From Phreatobacter stygius (GTDB taxonomy: Bacteria; Pseudomonadota; Alphaproteobacteria; Rhizobiales; Phreatobacteraceae), in contig NZ_CP039690.1 in assembly GCF_005144885.1 (NCBI RefSeq), forward strand, positions 558,001 to 622,000: 64,000 nucleotides of DNA, read 5' to 3'. Made by a program: the position numbers and the translations under genes. Positions 18,051 through 26,176 of this stretch are shown in pieces (the first letter of the stretch is position 1; each line of letters opens with the position of its first letter). The notes under the pieces were generated by a model. That model ran no database searches and was not told the DNA's origin. It was given only the letters and a program-made list of their open reading frames with translations.

Positions 18051-18950
18051 TCACTGCTTGAAGCAGTGCTCGCGATGCCATTGCAGGAAATGCGGATGCG
18101 GCTGATCCGAAACCCGCCGCGGTTTCAGCGCGCGGCCGCTTTTGTTCAGAATTCCGCGCACGCCGTCGGGATCGTTGACCTGCCGGGAGACCAGGATCTC
18201 CAGGTCGTCGGCGAAGCTGATCAACCCGCGGTCGAACATCCAATGCGCCGTGCCGGACAGAGCCATCCCGTTGCTGACGATGTCAGGCCCGTTCGCCTCG
18301 ACCGGCCGGATATGCGCCGCCGCGACCTCCGCTCGGCCGCCGCCATTGATCAGCTTCAGCCCGGTGACGGCGCAGCGTTCATCATAGGCGCGCAACACGA
18401 CCCGGCGGAAAACGCGGTCCCGGACGATACGCGAGGTCAAGGAACTGACCCGGTCGCGGGCCTGCTCGAACTGGAAAGGCGCCTGGTCCTCCTGAAGCGC
18501 CAAGGCAGAGCCGGCATCGTCGACGCGCGGCAGCAGCGGGGCGCTCTGATCCAACCCCAGCTCGATGATGCGATTGAAGTCGGCGGGCGAAACCGGACGG
18601 ACCGCCCATTGCCCACGCGGCGAAACTCGTCCTCGTTCGTCGAGCACGCCTCGCTCGACTACGCCGTCTGTGCCTCTGAACGGAACCGGATTGGCAAAGT
18701 CGAGATAGCTGCCGGGCTCGATGACAGCGATATACATGCCGGGCGTAGCCGGATCGGCAATGACCTGCTGGACCCGGGCTATGGCGAAATAGCCGCGCGT
18801 GCCGCGAACCTTGCCAGGCTCGTAATAGACGATCCAATCGCCGACACAGGCCCGAACGCGGCCGAGATACTGGCGTGGAAACTGGTATCGCTCAGCGGGG
18901 CTGTCATCGTAGATCGAATCTGAGCGGTGGATGAAGACCCCGAATCCCAT
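18051..18950 (-). CDS. PUA/EVE-like domain fused to an HNH endonuclease
   Basis: A 299-residue predicted nuclease. Residues 1-130 (GFGVFIHRSDSIYDDSPAE, VGDWIVYYEPGKVRGTRGYF, MYIAVIEPGSYLDF) have the strand pattern of a PUA/EVE-like fold, known elsewhere as a reader of modified bases. Residues 190-285 form an HNH_2-type nuclease: CAVTG, AAHIRPVEANG with the catalytic His, and ALSGTAHWMFDRGL. The start at 18950 is chosen because homology begins at MGFGVFIHRSD; no strong ribosome site precedes it. A role in cutting modified foreign DNA is an inference from the domain pair. It is stand-alone, convergent with the immunity-like gene. Confidence 0.8.
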   Translation of the reverse strand: MGFGVFIHRSDSIYDDSPAERYQFPRQYLGRVRACVGDWIVYYEPGKVRGTRGYFAIARVQQVIADPATPGMYIAVIEPGSYLDFANPVPFRGTDGVVERGVLDERGRVSPRGQWAVRPVSPADFNRIIELGLDQSAPLLPRVDDAGSALALQEDQAPFQFEQARDRVSSLTSRIVRDRVFRRVVLRAYDERCAVTGLKLINGGGRAEVAAAHIRPVEANGPDIVSNGMALSGTAHWMFDRGLISFADDLEILVSRQVNDPDGVRGILNKSGRALKPRRVSDQPHPHFLQWHREHCFKQ

Positions 18951-19129
18951 GCAGTTTCTATAGCGTGAGGATGCTCGACACTCACCTTGCCGTTTCGGTG
19001 AGCCTGCCATGCCTGACCCAGGGTCTGCCATGCGGACAACCCGGACATGGAACAGGGTCGTCTTCAATCCCGGTGAATTTGCCTTCCAGCGTGCCAGAGC
19101 CGAAGATTTCGCCAGGGAGGCGCCTCACG

Positions 19130-19212
19130 ATGACCATCACGATTACCGCCTTTGAACGCTCACCCGATGGCGGCAAGGGACTGGCGCGGGATACGCGCGT
19201 TCGCTGGGCGCT
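19130..19212 (+). pseudogene. 5' remnant of a glutathione S-transferase-like gene
   Basis: An ATG at 19130 with a GGGAGG site starts the sequence MTITITAFERSPDGGKGLAR then DTRVRWAL, which matches the usual N-terminus of a rhizobial glutathione S-transferase family. The expected continuation (EEVGQPYDVRL-like) is absent: after codon 28 the sequence runs directly into the REP-like motif at 19213, and the frame ends at 19285. The gene has lost its body. Confidence 0.7.
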
Positions 19213-19240
19213 GAATTACGGTGACACGTACCTAATTCCC
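19213..19240 (-). repeat. REP-like dispersed motif, copy C
   Basis: Read on the minus strand: GGGAATTAGGTACGTGTC then ACCGTAATTC, an imperfect palindrome. It begins exactly where the glutathione S-transferase homology stops and ends at the stop codon of the minus-strand DUF6653 gene. It is the cleanest copy of the motif in the window. Confidence 0.65.
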
Positions 19241-19737
19241 TATTTTTCACGTCTCACGTCAGGCCCCCATTCTCTCCCCTCATAAAGCCTCCCCAACCTA
19301 TCAATCCGCCACAGCTGTGCCATCACGACCAAACTCGCCCCGAACACCGTCGGCCAGATCTCCAGCATGATCAGCCCCCATCCGAGCAGCCCCGCGCCGA
19401 CCACGCCCGGCACGGCCAGCCAGCGGAAGGCGAGGCGGTCGCCCGGCGGCACCAGGTCCGGGCGTTCGAGCCAGAGCTTCTCGCCATAGATGCCCTTGGC
19501 GGCCCAGGAGCGCGGCGTGTCGACGGGGGCGAAGACATGCGGGTTGACGACGAGCCAGAGGATCACCAGCGCGATGGGGATGAGCGCCCACCAGCCGAGC
19601 CAGGTCCGGCTCCAGACGGCGAGGATCATCGCCGGGATGGCGGCGAAGCGGGTGTAGACGCTCCAGGGATTGGCGTGGCGGCGCCAGGCTTCGTCGGTCA
19701 TGCCGAAGGCTTTGGCGATCACGGCGAGACGTCGCAT
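19240..19737 (-). CDS. DUF6653 family membrane protein
   Basis: A 165-residue inner-membrane protein with four hydrophobic segments (about residues 30-48, 49-66, 103-122 and 124-142). The segments MTDEAWRRHANPWSVYTR, NPHVFAPVDTPRSWAAKGIYGEKLWLER and RLYEGREW match a small family of unknown function (DUF6653). The start at 19737 has a GAGGAA site 12 bases upstream; the internal Met at residue 13 is an alternative. The stop codon touches the REP-like motif copy C, so the extreme C-terminus may have been remade by the insertion of that motif. Confidence 0.78.
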   Translation of the reverse strand: MRRLAVIAKAFGMTDEAWRRHANPWSVYTRFAAIPAMILAVWSRTWLGWWALIPIALVILWLVVNPHVFAPVDTPRSWAAKGIYGEKLWLERPDLVPPGDRLAFRWLAVPGVVGAGLLGWGLIMLEIWPTVFGASLVVMAQLWRIDRLGRLYEGREWGPDVRREK

Positions 19738-20315
19738 GCGTGGTCTTTCCTCTTCGGATTGAGATCAGATCAGATCGGAGTGCCGCATCAAGGATAGCCG
19801 TCCTTCGAGGGTCGCTTCGCAAGCCTCGCACGTCGTCTTGGCCGGGCTTGTCCCGGCCATCCACGCATAGGGTGGGCGAAGGAAAGTCATGGATGGCCGG
19901 GACAAGGCCGGCCAAGACGGTGAGGGCAAAGCCTCCTCGCTTTCCCTCCTCGTCCCCACGCCAAGACCTGCGCTTTTTTGCGCGCGAGGTGCCGTCAGCG
20001 GCGAGCCTCGAAGGACTGCTATCCTTGATGCCGTTCGCTTCAATTCGAACCGTCGCCCCGCCGGCGCCACTCGCCCCATGCATGCATGCGTCAATCCAGC
20101 GCTGCCTCGCTGGCCATTCTTGCCCTCGAACGCTTCAGAACAGTCTTGCGGCACCCGTCAATCTGCACAAGGATTGATCATTATGCACCAGCGTCCGGCA
20201 TGGGGCCGGGCGTCCGATCCGCCGAAGCGATGAAGGCCTGCGCAGATGGGCCGCTTCGGCAAGCTGGCATGTCACTTGCCAGCGATGATCCCCGGGCATC
20301 AGGGAGAAAAAACGC
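19738..20315. other. Intergenic region made largely of nested palindromic repeats
   Basis: This 578-base gap separates the DUF6653 gene from the ABC operon. It contains the nested repeat at 19786-20030. The remaining 285 bases before the ABC substrate-binding gene hold no recognised gene, and the operon promoter presumably lies there, but no clear -35/-10 pair was identified. Confidence 0.6.
19786..20030. repeat. Composite intergenic palindromic repeat
   Basis: Outer 25-base inverted arms (19786-19810 and 20006-20030; 24 of 25 match; outer bases CATCAAGGATAGC) enclose an inner palindrome at 19834-19919 with arms of the type CGTCTTGGCCGG ... CCGGCCAAGACG. The inner unit is related to the repeats at 26091-26171 and 55642-55721. 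It may fold into a long hairpin in RNA. Such units are common between alphaproteobacterial genes. Confidence 0.75.
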
Positions 20316-22001
20316 ATGTGGTCCAGCTTTCGTCCGGCCGTCCTCGCCGGCGCCGTCCTGTCTAGCGCCGTTCTGGCGCTCGCAGGCACACTCCTCTCGA
20401 CAACCTCGGTCCTGGCACAGGAAAAGGTGCTGCGCATCGGCATGACCGCCGCCGACATTCCGCGCACCCATGGCCAGCCCGACCAGGGTTTCGAAGGCAA
20501 CCGCTTCACCGGCATCCCGATGTATGACGGGCTGGTCAACTGGGACCTGTCGCGCGCCGACGCGGCCTCCGTGATCATTCCGGGCCTGGCGCTCGAATGG
20601 GCTGTTGATGCCACCGACAAGACCAAATGGATCTTCAAGCTCAGGCCGGGCGTCAAATTCCACGACGGCTCGCCGTTCAATGCCGCGGCGGTGGTCTGGA
20701 ACGTCCAGAAGGTGCTGGACCAGACCGCGCCGCATTTCGACCAGAGCCAGGTCGGCGTCACCGTCTCGCGCATGCCGAACCTGAGATCGGCCCGCGTCGT
20801 CGACGACCTGACGGTTGAACTGACCACCTCGGCGCCGGATTCGTTCCTGCCGATCAATCTGACCAACCTGTTCATGGCCTCCCCCACCCATTGGCAGAAG
20901 CTGTTCACGGAAGTGCCGGCCAGCGTCACCGATGCGCGCCAGCGCTCGCAGGCCGCCTGGACGGCGTTTTCCGGCAACCCCTCCGGCACCGGCGCGTTCC
21001 GCGGCGTGCGGCTGGTACCGCGCGAGCGCTTCGAGATGGTCGCCAACAAGGAGTATTGGGACACCGCGCGGCGGCCGAAGATCGACCGCGTCGTGCTCTT
21101 GCCGCTGCCGGAGCCGAATGCCCGCACCGCCGCCCTGCTCGCCGGCCAGGTCGACTGGATCGAGGCGCCCTCGCCCGACGCCGTGCCGCAGATCACCTCG
21201 CGCGGCTTCAAGATGTATACCAATGCCCAGCCGCATGTCTGGCCCTGGCAATTCTCCTTCCGCGAGGGCTCGCCCTGGGCCGACCGGCGGGTGCGCCAGG
21301 CCGCCAATCTCTGCATCAACCGCGACGAGCTGAAGCAATTGCTCAACGGCCTGATGGAAGTGCCGAAGGGCACGGTTCCACCCGGCCATCCCTGGTGGGG
21401 CAATCCGACTTTCGACATCAAATATGATCTCGCCAATGCCCGCCGCCTGATGCAGGAAGCCGGCTTTTCGGCGCAGCGGCCGGTGACGGTGAAAGTGCTC
21501 ACGTCGGCCTCCGGGTCCGGCCAGATGCAGCCGATCGTCATGAACGAATGGCTGCAGCAGGCGCTGAAGGAATGTTTCTTCAACGTCGAGCTGGAAGTCG
21601 CCGAGTGGAATTCGGTGTTCACCAACTGGCGCGAAGGCGCCGGCTCCGCCGGTGCCCGCGGTTCGAATGCGATCAACGTCACCTTCGCCGCCATGGACCC
21701 GTTCTTCGCCATGGGCCGTTTCGTGACCCGCCAGGCCAATCCGCCGACCTCGAACAATTGGGGCTTCTTCAACTCCGACGAGTTCGACGGCCTGGTCAAC
21801 ACCGCCCGCACCACCTTCGACGCGACCGGCCGCGACAATGCGCTGGCCGCCCTGCACAAACGCATCGTCGAGGAGGCGCCGTTCCTGTGGGTTGCCCATG
21901 ACGTCGGGCCGCGCGCCATCTCGCCGCGCGTCACCGGCGTGGTCCAGCCGCGCTCCTGGTTCATCGACATCGCGCCGATGGATATCCGCGCCGGCTCCTG
22001 A
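20316..22001 (+). CDS. ABC transporter substrate-binding protein, family 5 (peptide type)
   Basis: A 561-residue periplasmic solute receptor. A signal peptide (about residues 1-35, ending TSVLAQ) is followed by the family 5 pattern: EGNRFTGIPMYDGLVNWD, LALEWAVDATDKTKWIFKLRPGVKFHDGSPFNAAAVVWN, and FSFREGSPWADRRVRQAANLCINRDEL. Members bind di-/oligopeptides, opines, nickel, glutathione or drugs; the substrate here is not known. The ATG follows AGGGAGA. It is the first gene of a five-gene importer operon. Two strong hairpins in the 116-base gap downstream may raise its expression over the rest. Confidence 0.92.
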   Translation: MWSSFRPAVLAGAVLSSAVLALAGTLLSTTSVLAQEKVLRIGMTAADIPRTHGQPDQGFEGNRFTGIPMYDGLVNWDLSRADAASVIIPGLALEWAVDATDKTKWIFKLRPGVKFHDGSPFNAAAVVWNVQKVLDQTAPHFDQSQVGVTVSRMPNLRSARVVDDLTVELTTSAPDSFLPINLTNLFMASPTHWQKLFTEVPASVTDARQRSQAAWTAFSGNPSGTGAFRGVRLVPRERFEMVANKEYWDTARRPKIDRVVLLPLPEPNARTAALLAGQVDWIEAPSPDAVPQITSRGFKMYTNAQPHVWPWQFSFREGSPWADRRVRQAANLCINRDELKQLLNGLMEVPKGTVPPGHPWWGNPTFDIKYDLANARRLMQEAGFSAQRPVTVKVLTSASGSGQMQPIVMNEWLQQALKECFFNVELEVAEWNSVFTNWREGAGSAGARGSNAINVTFAAMDPFFAMGRFVTRQANPPTSNNWGFFNSDEFDGLVNTARTTFDATGRDNALAALHKRIVEEAPFLWVAHDVGPRAISPRVTGVVQPRSWFIDIAPMDIRAGS

Positions 22002-22020
22002 GCTGTCGACGGCCCATCAT

Positions 22021-22093
22021 CCGGCGGCCCGCGACGGGCCGCCGGAGCCTGTCCGGATGACCCCCTGACGCCGGCCCCTGCACCGGGCCGGCG
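22021..22093 (+). promoter_or_regulatory. Two tandem hairpins between substrate-binding and permease genes
   Basis: Hairpin 1 has a perfect 11-base stem (CCGGCGGCCCG, 3-base loop; 22021-22045). Hairpin 2 has a perfect 9-base stem (CGCCGGCCC, 7-base loop; 22069-22093). Neither has a T run, so they look like mRNA-stabilising or partial-attenuation structures rather than full terminators. Confidence 0.5.
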
Positions 22094-22117
22094 CGTCAGC
22101 CACTCGAGGTCCAGCCC

Positions 22118-23071
22118 ATGCTCGTCTACCTGGCCAAGCGGCTCGTCTACACGATCCCGATCGTGATCGGCGTCTCGCTCGTCTGTTTCGGGCTGGTGCA
22201 TATCGCGCCCGGCGACCCGCTGGTGTCCGTGCTGCCGCCGGATGCGTCCGAAGCGCTGAAACAGCAAATGATGATCGCCTATGGTTTCGACCGGCCCCAT
22301 TACGAGCAGTTCTTCAAATGGTGCCTGCGCGCCCTTCAGGGCGACCTCGGCACCTCGATCGCCTCCGGCCGCTCGGTGACGACGGAAGTCTTGCGGGCGG
22401 TCAGCAACACGCTGACGCTGGCCTTCGTCGCCACCATGATCGGCTTCTTTTTCGGCCTGCTGTTCGGTTTCGTCGCCGGCTATTTCAGGAACAGCCCGAT
22501 CGACAAGATCGCCTCCTTCCTGTCGGTCATCGGCGTCTCCGTGCCGCATTATTGGCTCGGCATGGTGCTGGTGATCATCTTCTCGGCCCAGCTCAACTGG
22601 CTGCCGCCGACCGGCGCCGGTCCCGGCGGCTCGTCGGAATGGAAGCTCGACTGGGAACATGTCCGCCACCTGATCCTGCCGGCGGTGACCATGAGCGTCA
22701 TTCCCATGGGCATCGTGGCGCGCACCATCAGGGCGCTCGTCGCCGATATCCTGAGCCAGGATTTCGTGCCCGCGCTGCGCGCCAAGGGCCTCTCCGAATT
22801 CGGCATTTTCGGCCATGTGGTGAAGAATGCCGCGCCCACCGCGCTCGCCGTCATGGGCCTGCAGCTCGGCTACTTGCTTGGCGGCTCGATCCTGATCGAG
22901 ACGGTGTTCTCCTGGCCCGGCACCGGCTTCCTGCTGAACGCCGCGATCTTCCAGCGCGACCTGCCGCTGCTGCAGGGCACGATCCTGGTGCTCGCCCTGT
23001 TCTTCGTCGGCCTGAACCTCCTGGTCGACGTGATCCAGACCGCCATCGACCCACGCATCCAGCGGAGCTGA
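22118..23071 (+). CDS. ABC transporter permease (DppB/OppB type)
   Basis: A 317-residue inner-membrane permease with about six membrane segments. It shows the DppB-type N-terminus (VYLAKRLVYTIPIVIGVSLVCFGLVHIAPGDP) and the EAA loop region that contacts the ATPase (DFVPALRAKGLSEFGIFGHVVKNAAPTALAVMG). It pairs with the DppC-type permease that starts 5 bases downstream. It carries the peptide-type substrate delivered by the upstream receptor across the inner membrane. Confidence 0.93.
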   Translation: MLVYLAKRLVYTIPIVIGVSLVCFGLVHIAPGDPLVSVLPPDASEALKQQMMIAYGFDRPHYEQFFKWCLRALQGDLGTSIASGRSVTTEVLRAVSNTLTLAFVATMIGFFFGLLFGFVAGYFRNSPIDKIASFLSVIGVSVPHYWLGMVLVIIFSAQLNWLPPTGAGPGGSSEWKLDWEHVRHLILPAVTMSVIPMGIVARTIRALVADILSQDFVPALRAKGLSEFGIFGHVVKNAAPTALAVMGLQLGYLLGGSILIETVFSWPGTGFLLNAAIFQRDLPLLQGTILVLALFFVGLNLLVDVIQTAIDPRIQRS

Positions 23072-23075
23072 CCCC

Positions 23076-23978
23076 ATGACCTCAGTCGCTTCGCTGCTGC
23101 CCCAGGATCCGGCCAAGACGGCCACCGCGATCGAGCGCTCGCCCGGCTACTGGTCGGGCGTGTTCAGCCGGGTGCGCAAGGACAAGGTGGCGATGGTCGC
23201 CGGCTGCCTGGTGCTGGCTCTTCTGCTCATGGCGGTGTTCGCACCCTGGATCGCGCCGGCCGACCCTTATGTCGGGCGCACCATAAGGCGGCTTCGCCCG
23301 GTCGGCACCGAAGGCTTCCCGCTCGGCACCGACGAGCTCGGCCGCGACATGCTCTCGCGCCTCATCTATGGCGCGCGTTATTCCCTGATGATGGGCGTGA
23401 CGCCAGTGCTGATGGCCTTCGGCATCGGCAGCCTGATCGGCATCGTCTCCGGTTATGTCGGCGGCAAGACCAACACGATCATGATGCGCACCATCGACGT
23501 GTTCTATGCCTTCCCTTCGGTGCTGCTGGCAGTGGCGCTCTCGGGCGCGCTCGGCGCCGGCATCCAGAACGCGCTGGTCTCGCTCACCGTGGTGTTCATC
23601 CCGCCGATCGCCCGGGTCGCCGAGGCGGTGACCACCCAGGTGCGCAACCGCGATTATGTCGAGGCGGCGCGGGCGTCGGGTGCCAATGCCATGACCATCA
23701 TCCGGGTCCATGTGCTCGGCAATGTGCTGGGGCCGATCTTCGTCTACGCCACCGGCCTCATCTCGGTGTCGATGATCCTCGCCTCCGGCCTGTCCTTCCT
23801 CGGCCTCGGCGTCCGCCCGCCCGAACCCGAATGGGGCCTGATGCTGAACACGCTGCGCACCGCCATCTACACCCAGCCTTTGGTGGCAGCCCTTCCCGGC
23901 ATGATGATCTTCTTCACCTCGATCTCGTTCAACCTGCTGGCCGATGGCCTGCGCTCGGCCATGGATGTGAAGCAATGA
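23076..23978 (+). CDS. ABC transporter permease (DppC/OppC type)
   Basis: A 300-residue partner permease. The N-terminal OppC-type segment ([33 protein letters not shown]) precedes the transport domain, with [21 protein letters not shown] and the EAA motif [24 protein letters not shown] typical of DppC. Five to six membrane segments are expected. Its stop overlaps the start of the first ATPase gene (ATGA), so the products are made in a fixed ratio. Confidence 0.93.
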   Translation: MTSVASLLPQDPAKTATAIERSPGYWSGVFSRVRKDKVAMVAGCLVLALLLMAVFAPWIAPADPYVGRTIRRLRPVGTEGFPLGTDELGRDMLSRLIYGARYSLMMGVTPVLMAFGIGSLIGIVSGYVGGKTNTIMMRTIDVFYAFPSVLLAVALSGALGAGIQNALVSLTVVFIPPIARVAEAVTTQVRNRDYVEAARASGANAMTIIRVHVLGNVLGPIFVYATGLISVSMILASGLSFLGLGVRPPEPEWGLMLNTLRTAIYTQPLVAALPGMMIFFTSISFNLLADGLRSAMDVKQ

Positions 23979-24985
23979 CCCAGCCGCTCCTGACCATCCG
24001 TGGCCTGGTCAAACATTTCCCGGTCTCCGGCGGCGCCCTGTTCGGGCCTAAGAAGGTCGTCCGCGCGGTCGACGGCGTCGATTTCGACGTGCTCGACGGC
24101 GAGACGCTCGGCATTGTCGGGGAATCCGGCTGCGGCAAGTCGACCACCGCCCGGCTCTTGATGCACCTGATCAACCCGACCTCGGGCGAGATCCTGTTCG
24201 ACGCCGCCAAGGTCGGTTCGCCGGACCTGAGCCTGACCGCCTATCGCCGCCAGGTTCAGATGGTGTTCCAGGACAGCTACGCCTCGCTGAACCCGAGGCT
24301 CACCATCGAGGCCTCGATCGCCTTCGGGCCGCAGGTCCATGGCTTAAGCAAACAGCCGGCGATCGACCGCGCCCGCGACCTGCTCGCCCGCGTCGGCCTG
24401 GAACCGTCGCGCTTCGCCGGCCGCTATCCGCACGAACTCTCCGGCGGCCAGCGCCAGCGGGTCAATATCGCACGCGCCTTGGCGCTGCAGCCCAAGGTGG
24501 TGATCCTGGACGAAGCCGTCTCGGCGCTCGACAAATCGGTCGAGGCCCAGGTGCTGAACCTGCTGATGGACCTGAAGGACGAGTTCGCGCTGACCTATAT
24601 CTTCATTTCCCATGACCTGAACGTGGTCCGCTACATGTCCGACCGGGTCATGGTCATGTATCTCGGCAAGGTCGCCGAGATCGGCCCGTCGGAGGCGATC
24701 TTCGGCCAGCCGCTGCACCCCTATTCCTCGGCGCTGACCCGCTCCATGCCGACCATGGACCCGGACAACCGCACCGAGGTGGCGCCGATCTCGGGCGACC
24801 CGCCGAACCCGATCGACCCGCCGCCCGGCTGCCGGTTCCACACCCGCTGCAGCTTCGCCGAAAGCCTGTGCAGCGGCCACCAGCCGGCGCTGATCACCGC
24901 CGGCGACCATCACCATGTCGCCTGCCTGATGGCGGAAGCCGGCTCCGGCCATTCCAAGGCGCCGCCCCTGCGCGTCGCGGCCTGA
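23975..24985 (+). CDS. ABC transporter ATP-binding protein (OppF/DppF type)
   Basis: A 336-residue ATPase. Walker [10 protein letters not shown] (about residues 49-57), a Q-loop [12 protein letters not shown], the ABC signature LSGGQRQR, Walker [13 protein letters not shown] and the H-loop SHDLNVV are all present. The C-terminal oligopeptide-type extension with Cys residues ([14 protein letters not shown]) is also present. The YASLNPR form after the Q-loop marks the DppF/OppF branch. The start at 23975 overlaps the permease stop. Together with the next ATPase it powers the importer. Confidence 0.93.
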   Translation: MTQPLLTIRGLVKHFPVSGGALFGPKKVVRAVDGVDFDVLDGETLGIVGESGCGKSTTARLLMHLINPTSGEILFDAAKVGSPDLSLTAYRRQVQMVFQDSYASLNPRLTIEASIAFGPQVHGLSKQPAIDRARDLLARVGLEPSRFAGRYPHELSGGQRQRVNIARALALQPKVVILDEAVSALDKSVEAQVLNLLMDLKDEFALTYIFISHDLNVVRYMSDRVMVMYLGKVAEIGPSEAIFGQPLHPYSSALTRSMPTMDPDNRTEVAPISGDPPNPIDPPPGCRFHTRCSFAESLCSGHQPALITAGDHHHVACLMAEAGSGHSKAPPLRVAA

Positions 24986-24997
24986 GGAGAGGCGACC

Positions 24998-26002
24998 ATG
25001 CTGACCACGCCGCCGACCGTCGACATCCAGAACCTGCACGTCACCTTCACCGGTGGGCCAAAGCCGATCCGCGCGGTCAACGGCGTCGACCTGACGCTCG
25101 ACCGCGGCGAGACCCTGGCGATCCTGGGCGAATCCGGCTCCGGCAAGTCGGTGACGCTGCGCGCCATGCTGCGGCTCAATCCCGAGCGGCGCACCCAGAT
25201 CTCCGGCACGATCCGGGTCGGCAACGAGGACGTGCTGGCCCTTAAACCGCGCGAATTGCAGGCCTTTCGCGGCCGCACCGTGTCGATGATCTTCCAGGAG
25301 CCGGCGCTGGCGCTGGACCCGGTCTATACGCTCGGCCAGCAGATCGCCGAGACCATCGTCAAGCACGAGGGCGGCTCGACGGCGCAAGCCAGGCAGCGCG
25401 CGCTCGACCTGTTCGAACGGGTGCGCATCCCCTCGCCCGAGCGGCGCCTGGACAATTTCCCCCATGAGATGTCGGGCGGCATGCGCCAGCGGGCGATGAT
25501 CGCGCTGGCGCTCGCCTGCAATCCCAAGGTGCTGCTCGCCGACGAGCCGACCACCGCGCTCGATGCCACCGTGCAGATCCAGATCCTGCTGCTGATCCGC
25601 GAATTGCAGCGCGAGCTCGGCCTCGCCGTGATCTTCGTCACCCATGACATTGGCGTCGCCGTCGAGGTCGCCGACCGGGTCGCGGTCATGTATGGCGGCC
25701 GCATCGTCGAGACCGGGCCGATCCGCGAGATCATTCGCGCGCCCCGCCACCCCTATACGATCGGCCTGTTGAAGAGCCGCGCCCATGACGCGCTGGCCAA
25801 GGGCACCCGGCTCGACGCCATTCCCGGCTCGCCGCCGGATCTCGCCAACCTGCCGCCGGGCTGTTCGTTCGCGCCGCGCTGCAAGCTGGCGCTGCCGGCC
25901 TGCACGGCGGCCACCCCCGAACCGGTGGCGGTCAGCCCCGGCCACGAGGCGCGCTGCTTCAGGACCGACCAGACCGTGGCGGTGCCCGGCATTTCGGCGT
26001 GA
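24998..26002 (+). CDS. ABC transporter ATP-binding protein (OppD/DppD type)
   Basis: A 334-residue ATPase, last gene of the importer operon. Walker A GESGSGKSV (about residues 44-52), Q-loop IFQEPALALDPV, signature MSGGMRQR, Walker B VLLADEPTTALD and H-loop VTHDIGV are visible, and the C-terminus carries the oligopeptide domain with CSFAPRCKLALPAC. The PALALDPV segment marks the DppD/OppD branch. Its ATG is 12 bases after the preceding stop, with a GAGGAGAGGCGACC ribosome site. All family motifs are intact, so the importer should be functional. Confidence 0.93.
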   Translation: MLTTPPTVDIQNLHVTFTGGPKPIRAVNGVDLTLDRGETLAILGESGSGKSVTLRAMLRLNPERRTQISGTIRVGNEDVLALKPRELQAFRGRTVSMIFQEPALALDPVYTLGQQIAETIVKHEGGSTAQARQRALDLFERVRIPSPERRLDNFPHEMSGGMRQRAMIALALACNPKVLLADEPTTALDATVQIQILLLIRELQRELGLAVIFVTHDIGVAVEVADRVAVMYGGRIVETGPIREIIRAPRHPYTIGLLKSRAHDALAKGTRLDAIPGSPPDLANLPPGCSFAPRCKLALPACTAATPEPVAVSPGHEARCFRTDQTVAVPGISA

Positions 26003-26019
26003 GAGCGGTGATGAATCAA

Positions 26020-26052
26020 CCCTCTCCGGGAGGGCTACCGGATTCACACATC
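26020..26052. repeat. Solitary IS4-type terminal inverted repeat
   Basis: The 33 bases starting CCCTCTCC and ending GATTCACACATC match the right terminal repeat of the IS4-type element (29051-29083, reversed) at 29 of 33 positions. No transposase or second end adjoins it. It lies 17 bases after the stop of the last ABC gene. Confidence 0.65.
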
Positions 26053-26090
26053 TCGACAATCCATGTCTTGGCGCGGTGTTTCTCGCTTCG

Positions 26091-26171
26091 TCATGGCCGT
26101 GCTTGTCACGGCCATCCACGTCCTCCGCGGTCAAGGCAATGCGTGGATGGCCGGCACAAGGCCGGCCATGA
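26091..26171. repeat. Intergenic palindromic repeat, second copy
   Basis: TCATGGCCGTGCTTGTCACG at one end and a complementary GGATGGCCGGCACAAGG / CCATGA at the other form an 81-base imperfect hairpin. It is closely related to 55642-55721 and to the core of 19834-19919. The IS256-type element inserted 5 bases beyond it. Confidence 0.7.
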
Positions 26172-26176
26172 GGTCG

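Noticed and set aside
17533-18950. A dedicated anti-phage operon of immunity-like protein and HNH nuclease.
   Set aside because: The genes are convergent and not co-transcribed; linkage alone is not enough to call a system.
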